A stretch of DNA of 64,000 nucleotides from Muribaculaceae bacterium (GCA_017619355.1 JAFZSO010000003.1:20949-84948), one strand, 5' to 3'. Positions 29,346 through 38,690 are shown, numbered from the stretch's first letter. Translations and numbers: made by a program. Notes: generated by a model not told the origin, from the letters alone.

Positions 29346-30743
29346 ATGGAAATTACGAAAGAAACAGGCAAAGTGCGCCGCCAGAGTCCCTGGTGGTGGG
29401 TGCCTACACTCTACTTTGCCGAAGGTGTACCTTACTTTGTGGTCAATAACATCTCGGTGATGATGTTCACCAAGATGGGTGTGCCTAACGGTGACATGTC
29501 ATTCTTCACTACCTTGCTCTACTTCCCTTGGTTCCTCAAGGGCATTTGGAGCCCTATTGTAGATGTGGTGAAGACCAAACGCTGGTGGATTGTCTCCATG
29601 CAGGCACTTCTCACAGCCATGATGATTCTGCTCACGCTCACCTTGCCGCATCCCGAACCCGATGTAGTGGCAAGCGGGCACACGCCCATAAGCATGTTCA
29701 CGGTCACATTGATACTGTTCATTATTGCGGCTTTTGCCAGTGCTACTCACGATATTGCAGCTGATGGCTACTACATGCTGGCACATAGTCCCAGCAGTCA
29801 GGCAGCCTTCATAGGCATTCGCAGTGTGTTTTATCGTGTGGCTTCGGTCTTCGGTCAGGGCGTTCTGGTCTACATTGCCGGTACCATCGAGAAGAGCAGT
29901 AACGACATTCCTTTCTCTTGGCAGATAACCCTTGGCGTTTCGGCGGCCATCTTCTTTGTGGTCACACTCTATCACACATTCGCTCTGCCTCACTCTAAAG
30001 ACGATAAGCCCCGCATCGACCAGGCAACCAGTTCGGCCAAAGACAATCTGCGCGAACTTGGCAATTCTTTCTTGACCTTTATCAAAAAGCCGGGTGTGCT
30101 GCTTGCAATTGCTTTCATGTTGCTCTATCGTCTTCCCGAGGGATTCCTCATCAAGTTGTGTCAACCTTTCCTCGTTCATCCTGTTTCTGAAGGAGGTCTG
30201 GGATTGGCAACCGACCTCGTGGGTACGGTCTATGGCGTGTTTGGTGTGATAGCCTTGCTGCTCGGCGGTATCCTTGGTGGTATCTACTCCTCAAGGGTTG
30301 GTCTCAAGAAGTCGTTGTGGGTAATGGCAGCATGTATGACACTCCCATGCCTCACATTTGTTTATCTGGCTATTGCACAGCCTACAAATGTGGTGATTAT
30401 TACGATTGCCTTGTGCATTGAGCAGTTTGGTTATGGCTTTGGTTTTACTGCCTATATGCTCTATATGATGTACTTCTCTGAAGGTGAGTTCAAGACATCG
30501 CACTATGCCATTTGCACCGCATTTATGGCATTGAGTATGATGTTGCCTGGCTTTGTGGCTGGTTATATTCAGGAGGCTATCGGTTATGTCAACTTCTTCT
30601 GGATGGTGATGATTTGCTGTTTTGCAACACTTGCTGTCACCTATTTTGTCGACAAGAAGATAGATCCGAACTACGGTCGCAAAGATCCTAATACTCCCGA
30701 TGCTGGTACAAAGGCTGATACTCCAGCTGAAACTGAAATTTAA
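29346..30743 (+). CDS. ampG: AmpG-like muropeptide permease (MFS)
   Basis: Inner-membrane major facilitator, 465 residues, about 12 hydrophobic helices. AmpG-family features are YFAEGVPYFVVNNISV at the N-terminus, FPWFLKGIWSPIVDVVKTKRWW, and the signature FASATHDIAADGYYM (E. coli SATQDIVIDAW-like). AmpG imports GlcNAc-anhydroMurNAc peptides from the periplasm. The location between a SpoIID-domain gene and namZ supports wall-fragment import. The exact cargo cannot be read from sequence. Confidence 0.8.
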   Translation: MEITKETGKVRRQSPWWWVPTLYFAEGVPYFVVNNISVMMFTKMGVPNGDMSFFTTLLYFPWFLKGIWSPIVDVVKTKRWWIVSMQALLTAMMILLTLTLPHPEPDVVASGHTPISMFTVTLILFIIAAFASATHDIAADGYYMLAHSPSSQAAFIGIRSVFYRVASVFGQGVLVYIAGTIEKSSNDIPFSWQITLGVSAAIFFVVTLYHTFALPHSKDDKPRIDQATSSAKDNLRELGNSFLTFIKKPGVLLAIAFMLLYRLPEGFLIKLCQPFLVHPVSEGGLGLATDLVGTVYGVFGVIALLLGGILGGIYSSRVGLKKSLWVMAACMTLPCLTFVYLAIAQPTNVVIITIALCIEQFGYGFGFTAYMLYMMYFSEGEFKTSHYAICTAFMALSMMLPGFVAGYIQEAIGYVNFFWMVMICCFATLAVTYFVDKKIDPNYGRKDPNTPDAGTKADTPAETEI

Positions 30744-30773
30744 TTGCTGTTGACACAAACCAAATAACAAGAT

Positions 30774-32012
30774 ATGAAGAAGATTTTATTATCAATAGCT
30801 ATGAGTGTAGTGGCACTTCTTGCCTCGGCGGTGGTGAAGCCGGGCATTGAGGTGCTGCGCGACATGGATTTTGCTCCCTTGCAGGGCAAAAGGGTGGGGC
30901 TGGTAACTAACCCCAGCGGTATAGACAACAATCTGAAGTCGACCGTCGATATCCTCAATGAGGCTCCAGGTGTGAAACTCGTGGCTCTTTATGGTCCCGA
31001 GCATGGTGTGCGTGGCAACGCTCACGCTGGCGACGCTGTGGGCGACGAGGTCGATTCCAAGACGGGAATCAAAATGTATTCGCTCTACGGCAAAACCCAC
31101 AAACCCACTCCCGAGATGTTGCGCGACATCGATGTGCTCGTCTATGACATTCAGGACATTGGCTGCCGCAGTTACACCTTCTATGCCACGATGGGCGTGT
31201 GTATGGAGGCCTGTGCCGAGTGCGGCAAGGAGTTCATGGTGCTCGACCGTCCCAATCCATTGGGAGGTAACAAAGTGGAGGGCAACCTCGTTGAGGACGG
31301 CTATTATTCCTTTGTGAGCAAATATAAGATACCTTATGTCTATGGTCTTACTCCTGGCGAACTTGCCACATTCTTGAACGAAGAAGGCGGCTATATCAAA
31401 GGCAAAGCCAAGCTCACCGTCATTCCCATGGAGGGCTGGAAGCGTAGCATGAAGTTCCGCGAAACGGGCATGCCCTGGGTGCTTCCGTCACCCCAGGTGC
31501 CAACGCCTGAAAGTGCTTTCTTCTATCCCTTGAGCGGCATTTTGGGCGAACTCTACATCTTCAACACTGGTATTGGCTACACATTGCCATTCCAGCTGTT
31601 CTGCGCCACTTGGGCCGATGCCGACCGCGTGGCCGATGCCATGAACGCACTCAACCTGCCAGGACTCCAGTTCCGTCCCATCAATGTGAAGCCATTCTTC
31701 GTGACCAGCGTTGATGTAAACCAGGAAAAGAAAGAGGTGCATGGTGTGCAGACCTACATCACCGATGTTGACGCTGCCAACCTCACGCTCACGCAGTTCT
31801 ATTTCTTGCAGGTGATGCACGAACTTTACCCTGATGTGAAGATCTTTGAGCAGAACCCCAAGCGTTATGCTATGTTCGACAAGGTGTGCGGTACCAGCAA
31901 GATTCGCGAACTCTTCACCAAGCGTTACAGGGTAGAGGATATGGCCGATTACTGGAACAAGGACGCCGATGCTTTCCGCAAGCTGTCGAGCAAATATTAC
32001 CTTTACTATTAA
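30774..32012 (+). CDS. namZ: Exo-beta-N-acetylmuramidase NamZ (DUF1343)
   Basis: Predicted periplasmic glycosidase releasing terminal MurNAc from the non-reducing end of wall glycan. The 412-residue product has a signal peptide (MKKILLSIAMSVVALLASA). DUF1343 landmarks: GLVTNPSGID, YGPEHGVRG (E76), VYDIQDIGCRSYTFYATMG (about 124-140), LDRPNPLGG and YGLTPGELA. Placed after ampG and upstream of murT-murK-murQ, it would supply free MurNAc for the transporter and kinase. Known activity comes from work on B. subtilis NamZ and its Tannerella homologue. Confidence 0.88.
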   Translation: MKKILLSIAMSVVALLASAVVKPGIEVLRDMDFAPLQGKRVGLVTNPSGIDNNLKSTVDILNEAPGVKLVALYGPEHGVRGNAHAGDAVGDEVDSKTGIKMYSLYGKTHKPTPEMLRDIDVLVYDIQDIGCRSYTFYATMGVCMEACAECGKEFMVLDRPNPLGGNKVEGNLVEDGYYSFVSKYKIPYVYGLTPGELATFLNEEGGYIKGKAKLTVIPMEGWKRSMKFRETGMPWVLPSPQVPTPESAFFYPLSGILGELYIFNTGIGYTLPFQLFCATWADADRVADAMNALNLPGLQFRPINVKPFFVTSVDVNQEKKEVHGVQTYITDVDAANLTLTQFYFLQVMHELYPDVKIFEQNPKRYAMFDKVCGTSKIRELFTKRYRVEDMADYWNKDADAFRKLSSKYYLYY

Positions 32013-32033
32013 CCCTTTCATCTTTCCTGCAAT

Positions 32034-34820
32034 ATGAACGAGAGTTATAAGACATTTCTTCGCAACATTTCATGGTTTGTGCCCGACGACAGGGTATATA
32101 CCGACGACCTGCGATGTCTTGCATGGGGCACCGATGCGGGCTTCTATCGTCATGTTCCCAAGATTGTGGTGCGTTCAAAAGACGAGAACGAGGTGTCGCG
32201 ATTGCTCAAGGAGGCTCATGCCCTGGGCTTGCCTGTCACCTTCCGTGCGGCAGGTACCAGCCTGTCGGGGCAGACGAATACCGACTCAATACTCATAGTT
32301 GCCGGAAAGAACTGGGAAGATTATACTATCTCACCCGACGGCTCCGTCATCACCTTGCAGCCCGGTTTGGTGGGTGCTCAGGTCGATGCATTGCTCAAGC
32401 CCTATGGTCGCATATTCTCGCCCGATCCCGCATCGAAGGGCTCAGCTATGGTGGGCGGCATTGTCATCAACAATGCCTCGGGCATGAGTTGCGGCACGCA
32501 TGCCAACAGCGACAAGATTCTGCACTCGATGCGCATTGTGTTTGCCGACGGCACCGTGCTTGACACGGGCGACGAGGAGAGTCGCCGGCAGTTTGCCGAG
32601 ACGCATCCCGAGTTCATTGCCACCATTGAACGCATCCGCAACGAGGTGATGGCCGATGAGCAGCTGGTGGCACGCATCCGTCACAAGTATGCCATCAAGA
32701 ATGTGACGGGTCTTAACATTTCGCCCTTCGTCAACTTTACCGATCCTTTCGATATTATCACTCACCTCATGGTGGGCAGCGAGGGTACGCTGGGCTTTGC
32801 CAGCCAGTTCACCATGGCCACGCATCACCTCTATCCGCACTCGGCAAGCGCTATGCTTTATTTCAAGGATATGCGCAAGGCATGCGAGTGTGTGGTGAAG
32901 ATGAAGAGCGGTCCTGTGGAGTGTGCCGAGATTCTCGACAAGAAATCGCTTGCTTCGGCCGAAGATACTACGGGCGAAGGCTTGACCGCCATTCTCGTGC
33001 GCACCTCGGCCGACACCAAAGAGCAACTCGACGATAACATCGCCGCCATCATGAAGATTCTCGATGAATTTGAGCTTTATGTCCCCGCCAAGTTCACCGA
33101 TAAACCTGAGGAATATGGCAAGTATTGGGCAATACGCTCGGGCATCTTCCCCGTTGTTGCAGGAACTCGTCCGCTGGGCACGACCGTGATTATCGAGGAC
33201 ATTGCTTTCCATATCGAAGATCTGCCCGATGCCACCGTCGATCTGGCAAATATGCTCAACGAGCATGGCTACGACGACTGCTGCATCTATGGCCATGCCC
33301 TTGAGGGCAATTATCACTTTATCATCGCACAGTCGTTTGATACGCCCGAGGAGGTGGCACGATACCAGAATCTCATGAACGAGATTGTGAAGCTTGTGGT
33401 TGACAAGTACGACGGCTCGCTCAAGGCTGAGCATGGCACTGGCCGCAATATGGCTCCCTTCGTTCTCAAGGAGTGGGGCGAGAAGGCCTATGGCGTGATG
33501 CGTCAGGTGAAGCAGCTCTTTGACCCCGAGGGCATCTTGAATCCAGGTGTCATCTTCAATGATGACCCCGAGTGCTTCATCAAGAATGTGAAACCCCTGC
33601 CTCTCACGAATCCCAATGTAGACAAATGCATGGAGTGCGGTTTCTGCGAGGTGAACTGCCTGAGCAGCGGTTTTTCGCTGTCGTCGCGTCAGCGCATTGT
33701 GGCTCAACGCGAAATATCACGACTCAAAGCCACTGGCGAAGACCCCAAACGGCTCGCACGGCTTGAGAAATTATATAAATACTACGGCAACTCTACCTGC
33801 GCTGCCGATGGGCTGTGCAGCACGTCCTGCCCCATGAAAATCAATACGGCCGACCTCACGCACGATCTTCGTGCACAGGCACGACCTCAACAGACCATGG
33901 GATACAAGGTGGGAGGTTTTTGTGCCCGTCATCTCAATGGTGTGCGCACATCGCTCAAGGGCCTTTTGTACATGGCCGATGCTGCGCACTTCGTGCTGCG
34001 CGACAAGGGCGTGGAAGTTGCCGGCAAGGCACTGCACAAGGTGGGTGCTCCACTGTGGACTCCCTCTCTGCCCAAGGCGCATAAGGCTCGCAACGCCCAT
34101 GTTGAACCGGCAGACAAAAAGGTTGTCTATTTCCCGAGTTGCCTGAACCAGACCATGGGTCACGGCCACCAAGGTCCCAAGACCGATTTGGCCGATGTGG
34201 TGGTGACATTCCTCAACAAGGCGGGCTGGCAGGTTATCTTCCCCGAGAACATGAAGAAGATGTGCTGCGGCATGATTTGGGAAAGTAAAGGCATGCCCGA
34301 CTTGGCCAAGCAAAAGGCAATGGAATTGGAAGAGGCCATGTGGGCCGCCAGCAATCAGGGCGAGTACCCTGTGGTATGCGACCAGAGTCCCTGTCTGCAT
34401 CACATGCGCAAGCACTTCACTCGGTTCAAACCCCTTGAACTTATGGAGTTTGTTCATGATTTTGTGGCGCAAGACCTTGACTTCCATCCCGTTGATGAGC
34501 CTGTTGCTTTGCATCTCACATGCTCTACTAAGCTCATGGGCATCGATAGCAAGGTGCTTGAACTGGCACGCAAGTGCTCCACGCATGTCCTCGTTCCCGA
34601 GGGGGTGGGGTGCTGCGGTTTTGCTGGCGACAAGGGCTTCACGCATCCCGAGCTAAATGTCTATGCTCTGCGCAAGTTGCGACCCCAAATCGAGAAGGCC
34701 GGCATAAGCCGCGGCTTCTCCAATAGCCGCACTTGCGAGATTGGACTCACAACCCATAGCGGCGTACCTTATCAGTCGCTCATCTATCTCATCGACGAAT
34801 GTACAACTAAAAAACAATAA
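32034..34820 (+). CDS. FAD- and Fe-S-dependent D-lactate dehydrogenase (Dld-II type)
   Basis: 928 residues, close to the 934-residue Shewanella Dld-II. Order: FAD-binding domain (about 40-270; AAGTSLSGQTNTDS at 72-85, PDPASKGSAMVGGIVINNA), FAD-oxidase C-terminal domain (about 290-520; YGHALEGNYHF and LKAEHGTGRN), two ferredoxin-like clusters (C532/C535/C538/C542, and C589/C595/C599 with further Cys), and a CCG domain (CCGMIW near 743, GVGCCGFAGD near 859). It should oxidise D-lactate, or another D-2-hydroxy acid, at the inner face of the membrane and reduce quinone. MurQ, two genes on, releases D-lactate from MurNAc-6-P, giving a direct rationale for this placement. Confidence 0.82.
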   Translation: MNESYKTFLRNISWFVPDDRVYTDDLRCLAWGTDAGFYRHVPKIVVRSKDENEVSRLLKEAHALGLPVTFRAAGTSLSGQTNTDSILIVAGKNWEDYTISPDGSVITLQPGLVGAQVDALLKPYGRIFSPDPASKGSAMVGGIVINNASGMSCGTHANSDKILHSMRIVFADGTVLDTGDEESRRQFAETHPEFIATIERIRNEVMADEQLVARIRHKYAIKNVTGLNISPFVNFTDPFDIITHLMVGSEGTLGFASQFTMATHHLYPHSASAMLYFKDMRKACECVVKMKSGPVECAEILDKKSLASAEDTTGEGLTAILVRTSADTKEQLDDNIAAIMKILDEFELYVPAKFTDKPEEYGKYWAIRSGIFPVVAGTRPLGTTVIIEDIAFHIEDLPDATVDLANMLNEHGYDDCCIYGHALEGNYHFIIAQSFDTPEEVARYQNLMNEIVKLVVDKYDGSLKAEHGTGRNMAPFVLKEWGEKAYGVMRQVKQLFDPEGILNPGVIFNDDPECFIKNVKPLPLTNPNVDKCMECGFCEVNCLSSGFSLSSRQRIVAQREISRLKATGEDPKRLARLEKLYKYYGNSTCAADGLCSTSCPMKINTADLTHDLRAQARPQQTMGYKVGGFCARHLNGVRTSLKGLLYMADAAHFVLRDKGVEVAGKALHKVGAPLWTPSLPKAHKARNAHVEPADKKVVYFPSCLNQTMGHGHQGPKTDLADVVVTFLNKAGWQVIFPENMKKMCCGMIWESKGMPDLAKQKAMELEEAMWAASNQGEYPVVCDQSPCLHHMRKHFTRFKPLELMEFVHDFVAQDLDFHPVDEPVALHLTCSTKLMGIDSKVLELARKCSTHVLVPEGVGCCGFAGDKGFTHPELNVYALRKLRPQIEKAGISRGFSNSRTCEIGLTTHSGVPYQSLIYLIDECTTKKQ

Positions 34821-34823
34821 GTA

Positions 34824-35978
34824 ATGGCACAACCTAAACGACTTCTGGCTCTTGACGTGCTGCGTGGCATCACCATTGCGGGCATGTTGCTGGTCAACAA
34901 TCCCGGCACCTGGAGCCATATCTATGCACCTCTCGAACATGCCGAGTGGGAAGGCTTGACCCCCACCGACCTTGTGTTCCCGTTCTTTGTGTTCGTAATG
35001 GGTGTATCGATGTATTTTTCTCTCAAAAAATTCAATTTCTCATTAAACAGGCAGGTGTTTTTCAAGATTGTGAAGCGCACCGTCATCCTCTTCCTCATTG
35101 GTGGGGCGGTGTCGTGGTTCGCAGTGTGGCTTCGCGGCCTGTTCAATCCTGATATCGACTTTGTCGATCGCGCTATCAATCACTTACGTATCCTGGGCGT
35201 GTTCCAGCGTCTTGCCTTGGTTTACTTCTTTGGCTCCATGATTGCTGTCACACTCAAGCATCGCTTTGTGCCGTGGCTCATAGGGCTGATTCTTGTGGCC
35301 TACGCCATCATTCTGGCGGTGGGGCACGGCTATGACATTAGTGCCGACAACATCATTGCCCGCATCGACAATGCTGTGCTGGGCGAGAACCACATGTATT
35401 CAGAGGGCGTTTTTGAGGGTATCATCGCCTTCGACCCTGAAGGCATCCTGAGCACGCTCCCGTGCATTGCCCATGTGCTCATAGGTCTCATGGTGGGTAA
35501 ACTCATTATGACTTATCACAACAACACCGAGCGCATTGCCAAGATTGCGCTTCTTGGTATTGCCATGGTGCTGGGCGGATGGTTGCTCCAGTATGGCATT
35601 CCTTGTGGCAAGAAAATGTGGTCGAGCACCTTCGTGCTCATCACCACCGGCATGGCATCATGCCTGCTGGCGCTGCTCATCTACATCATTGATGTGAAGG
35701 GCCGCAACAAGTGGTGCCGATTCTTCCAGTCGTTTGGCGTGAATCCTCTGTTCTGCTACTTGGTGGGCACCATCCTCTCCATCGTCTTCGGCACGGTTCG
35801 CTTCGGAACCAATGCCGCTGGCGACCCGGTGAGCATTCACTCGCTCATACACGACGGCTGCAAGGCTGTGACCTGCAGTCCCGAGGCGGCATCGTGCCTC
35901 TACGCCATTGTGTTTGTGTGCATTTGCTGGCTCTTTGGCTACATATTATATAAGAAGAAAATTTACATTAAAATATAA
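34824..35978 (+). CDS. murT: MurT-like MurNAc permease (DUF5009 / HGSNAT-NagX family)
   Basis: Multi-helix membrane protein, 384 residues, of the family named after heparan-alpha-glucosaminide N-acetyltransferase. Motifs: LALDVLRGITIAGMLLVNNPG, HAEWEGLTPTDLVFPFFVF, and FDPEGILSTLP. In Tannerella forsythia a three-gene unit of transporter, kinase and MurQ forms a PTS-independent MurNAc uptake route; the same order occurs here (34824, 35985, 36902). That the Tannerella transporter belongs to this exact family is my recollection, so the symbol is by position and family together. It lies 3 bases after the dehydrogenase. Confidence 0.72.
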   Translation: MAQPKRLLALDVLRGITIAGMLLVNNPGTWSHIYAPLEHAEWEGLTPTDLVFPFFVFVMGVSMYFSLKKFNFSLNRQVFFKIVKRTVILFLIGGAVSWFAVWLRGLFNPDIDFVDRAINHLRILGVFQRLALVYFFGSMIAVTLKHRFVPWLIGLILVAYAIILAVGHGYDISADNIIARIDNAVLGENHMYSEGVFEGIIAFDPEGILSTLPCIAHVLIGLMVGKLIMTYHNNTERIAKIALLGIAMVLGGWLLQYGIPCGKKMWSSTFVLITTGMASCLLALLIYIIDVKGRNKWCRFFQSFGVNPLFCYLVGTILSIVFGTVRFGTNAAGDPVSIHSLIHDGCKAVTCSPEAASCLYAIVFVCICWLFGYILYKKKIYIKI

Positions 35979-35984
35979 TTGACT

Positions 35985-36833
35985 ATGATTTTAATTGCTG
36001 ATTGCGGCTCCACCAAGATTAATTGGTGTCTGCTTAATGGAAATGAGAAGGTCGCTCAGATTTTTACGACCGGAATGAATGCTTTGTTGATGACCGAAGA
36101 GGAGATGACCGTTCGCATCAAGGACGAGCTTATGCCTCATATGGCCAACTACAAGATCGACGAGATTTACTACTATGGTGCCGGTATCATCTCCGACGAA
36201 ATCAAGCAGCAGGTGGTGAACGCCCTCAAAGCCAATATCCCCACTGCAGTGAAGATTGAGGTCGACAGTGACCTGCTTGCCGCTGCACGCGCTCTGTGCC
36301 AGCGCAAGCCTGGTATTGCCTGCATCATTGGTACAGGTTCTAACTCTTGCTACTACGATGGCGAGAAAGTGGTCGACAATGTGTCGCCGCTGGGCTACAT
36401 CCTGGGCGACGAGGGCAGTGGTGCCGTGCTGGGCAAGCTGCTGGTAGGCGATGTGCTCAAGAAGCAACTGCCTGAGTACATCTGTGAGAAGTTCCTCAAG
36501 GAGTATGACCTCGACCGTACCAAGATTATCGAGGCTGTGTATCGCAAGCCTGCTGCTAACCGCTTCCTGGCACAGTTTGCTCCCTTCCTTGAGCGCAATA
36601 TGGATGTGCCCGAGGTGCGTAACATCGTGTTCCGCTCCTTCACCGACTTCTTTAAGCGCAATGTGGCCAACTACAAGAATTATCAGGCACTGCCCTGTAA
36701 CTTTGTGGGCTCCATCGCTCTCAAACAGAAGGACACTCTCATGGAGGCTGCTCAACAGCTCGGCATTACCATAGGGCGCATCATTCAAGACCCCATGGAA
36801 GGTCTCATCAAGTATCATTCTACGGTGCAATAA
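35985..36833 (+). CDS. murK: N-acetylmuramic acid kinase MurK-like (BadF/BadG fold)
   Basis: Cytosolic ASKHA-fold kinase, 282 residues, expected to make MurNAc-6-phosphate from MurNAc. Motifs are the phosphate loop ADCGSTKINW, GTGSNSCYYDG and GYILGDEGSGA. ATG 35985 (6 bases after murT) is preferred to the upstream TTG 35979. Position between the MurT-like permease and murQ matches the Tannerella murTKQ unit. The second kinase at 19932 is a paralogue. Confidence 0.85.
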   Translation: MILIADCGSTKINWCLLNGNEKVAQIFTTGMNALLMTEEEMTVRIKDELMPHMANYKIDEIYYYGAGIISDEIKQQVVNALKANIPTAVKIEVDSDLLAAARALCQRKPGIACIIGTGSNSCYYDGEKVVDNVSPLGYILGDEGSGAVLGKLLVGDVLKKQLPEYICEKFLKEYDLDRTKIIEAVYRKPAANRFLAQFAPFLERNMDVPEVRNIVFRSFTDFFKRNVANYKNYQALPCNFVGSIALKQKDTLMEAAQQLGITIGRIIQDPMEGLIKYHSTVQ

Positions 36834-36901
36834 TGTGATGTTGAACTTCGTGTTTCTCTCTATTTTTATACTTAAAGTAAAACTTCAAAAACATTATCGT
36901 A

Positions 36902-37723
36902 ATGGCTTTTGTAAAAATAAGTGAGCAACCTTCGCTCTATAACGATCTTGAGAAAAAGTCGGTGCATGAAATCCTCACTGAAATCAATCAGGAGGATCAC
37001 AAGGTGGCCGATGCTGTCCAGAAGGCGATTCCTCAAATCGAGAAACTCGTCAAAGGCATTGTTGAGCGCATGAAGGAGGGTGGACGCATCTTCTATATGG
37101 GGGCTGGTACATCGGGCCGTCTTGGTGTGCTTGATGCCAGCGAGATTCCACCCACTTTTGGCGTTGATTCGGGTTGGGTCATCGGACTCATTGCCGGTGG
37201 AGATACTGCCCTGCGCAATGCTGTGGAAAAGGCCGAGGACGACGAACATCAGGGATGGAAGGACTTGCTCGAACATGGCGTGAACGAACTCGATACCGTC
37301 GTTGGTATTGCTGCATCGGGTACCACACCCTATGTGATTGGTGCACTGCGTGATGCTCGTGAACACGGATGCCTCACAGGCTGCATCACCAGCAACCCCG
37401 ATGCGCCCATCTCGCAGGTGGCCGAGGTGCCTATCGAAATGATTGTGGGTCCTGAGTATGTAACCGGCAGCAGCCGCATGAAGTCGGGAACCGGGCAGAA
37501 ACTCATCTGTAACATGATAACAACCACTGCCATGATACAGTTGGGGCGCGTGAAGGGTAATAAGATGGTGAATATGCAACTCACCAACAACAAGCTTGTG
37601 GACCGTGGCACGCGTTGGGTGGCCGAGGAGTTGAAACTGTCGTACGATGAGGCACGCCAGTTGCTGCTTGAGCATGGTTCGGTGAAGAAAGCCACCGATG
37701 CCTATCGCAAACTGAATCAATAA
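36902..37723 (+). CDS. murQ: N-acetylmuramic acid 6-phosphate etherase
   Basis: Splits the lactyl ether of MurNAc-6-P to give GlcNAc-6-P and D-lactate. The 273-residue product has the SIS domain motif MGAGTSGRLGVLDASEIPPTFG and AGGDTALRNAVEKAEDD. Glu81 and Glu112 match E. coli Glu83 and Glu114, with the same 31-residue spacing. It lacks the longer N-terminus of the E. coli enzyme (298 residues). It is the last gene of the MurNAc unit, 68 bases after murK, and is followed by a strong hairpin at 37742-37766. Confidence 0.95.
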   Translation: MAFVKISEQPSLYNDLEKKSVHEILTEINQEDHKVADAVQKAIPQIEKLVKGIVERMKEGGRIFYMGAGTSGRLGVLDASEIPPTFGVDSGWVIGLIAGGDTALRNAVEKAEDDEHQGWKDLLEHGVNELDTVVGIAASGTTPYVIGALRDAREHGCLTGCITSNPDAPISQVAEVPIEMIVGPEYVTGSSRMKSGTGQKLICNMITTTAMIQLGRVKGNKMVNMQLTNNKLVDRGTRWVAEELKLSYDEARQLLLEHGSVKKATDAYRKLNQ

Positions 37724-37741
37724 TTTCGCTTCATAAAGCAG

Positions 37742-37766
37742 GGGAGTGCTGCATCCCAGCACTCCC
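37742..37766 (+). terminator. Strong hairpin between murQ and the SGNH hydrolase
   Basis: GGGAGTGCTG (37742-37751) pairs perfectly with CAGCACTCCC (37757-37766), 5-base loop. No T-run follows, so it is not a textbook terminator; it may act as a weak or factor-aided terminator, or stabilise the murQ 3' end. Confidence 0.55.
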
Positions 37767-37800
37767 TATGCTTCAAAAACCCGCATTATAAACTGTGGTT

Positions 37801-38460
37801 ATGAAAAAACTTGTTTTAATACTTTGCGCTGTGGTGGCGCTGGGTGCCTTTGCTCAGAATCAACCCGCCAATACCGATGTGTACTATGCCCGTCGTGCGT
37901 CGTTGTTCCAGTATCTGCCCATTACCAAGCACGACATCGTGTTTCTCGGCAACAGCCTGACCGATGGTTGCGAGTTCAACGAACTCTTCAACAACCGCCA
38001 CATCAAGAACCGTGGCATAGTGGGCGATATCGTGCAGGGACTTATCGACCGCATCGATCCCATTCTTAAAGGCAAACCCAAGAAGATTTTCATCTTGAGC
38101 GGTGTGAATGATGTGTCGCACGCCGTCACGGCCGACAGCATAGCACGTGCCACCGAGAAACTCATCGTGCTCATCAAGCAGCATTGCCCCAAGACTAAAA
38201 TCTACCTGCAGAGCATGCTCCCCTTCAACAACGATGTGCGCATGTGGAAGAATCTCAAGGATCGCGAACAGGTGGTGGTCGATGGCAACAAGGCTCTTGA
38301 GGAAGTCGCTCGTCGCCAGAATGTTACATGGATCAACCTCTATCCGCTATTTGTGAACAGTGAAGGCAAACTGCGTCCCGAACTCACCAACGACGGCCTG
38401 CATCTCATGGGCGAAGGCTACCTCATTTGGCGCGACGCCATCAAGAATTACGTCAAGTAA
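37801..38460 (+). CDS. Exported SGNH/GDSL-family esterase
   Basis: 219 residues with signal peptide (MKKLVLILCAVVALGAFAQ). SGNH residues are present: Ser52 in FLGNSLTDG, a conserved Gly/Arg region (NRGIVGD), Asn103 in LSGVNDV, and Asp198/His201 in NDGLHLMGEGY. Such periplasmic enzymes remove acetyl groups from sugars; next to murQ a peptidoglycan or sialate O-acetylesterase role is possible but unproven. ATG 37801 is chosen over GTG 37795 since it begins the signal peptide. Confidence 0.8.
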   Translation: MKKLVLILCAVVALGAFAQNQPANTDVYYARRASLFQYLPITKHDIVFLGNSLTDGCEFNELFNNRHIKNRGIVGDIVQGLIDRIDPILKGKPKKIFILSGVNDVSHAVTADSIARATEKLIVLIKQHCPKTKIYLQSMLPFNNDVRMWKNLKDREQVVVDGNKALEEVARRQNVTWINLYPLFVNSEGKLRPELTNDGLHLMGEGYLIWRDAIKNYVK

Positions 38461-38506
38461 CATTCTAATTTAATTTAAGTTATATAATAAAAAATTTGTA
38501 TCTTTT

Positions 38507-38537
38507 TTTGTAATTATTCCAAATTAAATTACTTTTG
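38507..38537 (+). promoter_or_regulatory. Bacteroidetes-type promoter for the RND efflux operon
   Basis: TTTG at 38507-38510 and TACTTTTG at 38530-38537, separated by 19 bases, match the consensus well. The first gene starts at 38691, leaving a leader of about 145 bases that contains an inverted repeat at 38609. Confidence 0.75.
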
Positions 38538-38608
38538 TAGCTTAATTACAAATGAGAACAAATGTTTTTATATAACAATATATTGGCAGATCCATTCTAT
38601 GGGTCGCG

Positions 38609-38633
38609 TAATTTATTGATTTGTAATAAATTA
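38609..38633 (+). promoter_or_regulatory. Inverted repeat in the leader of the RND operon
   Basis: TAATTTATT (38609-38617) and AATAAATTA (38625-38633) are exact reverse complements with a 7-base spacer. Lying between the promoter and the adaptor gene, it could be an operator for an efflux regulator or an RNA hairpin. No regulator gene is adjacent, and the A/T composition raises the chance of coincidence. Confidence 0.4.
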
Positions 38634-38690
38634 TAATGTGGTGCGCTATGGTTTCGTTACTGTAGTGTGCCATTCTTTTTTTAATTTTCT

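Noticed and set aside
14209-38000. Genomic island or prophage
   Set aside because: No integrase, tRNA target, direct-repeat ends or shift in codon use was seen; the content is metabolic and fits the chromosome.
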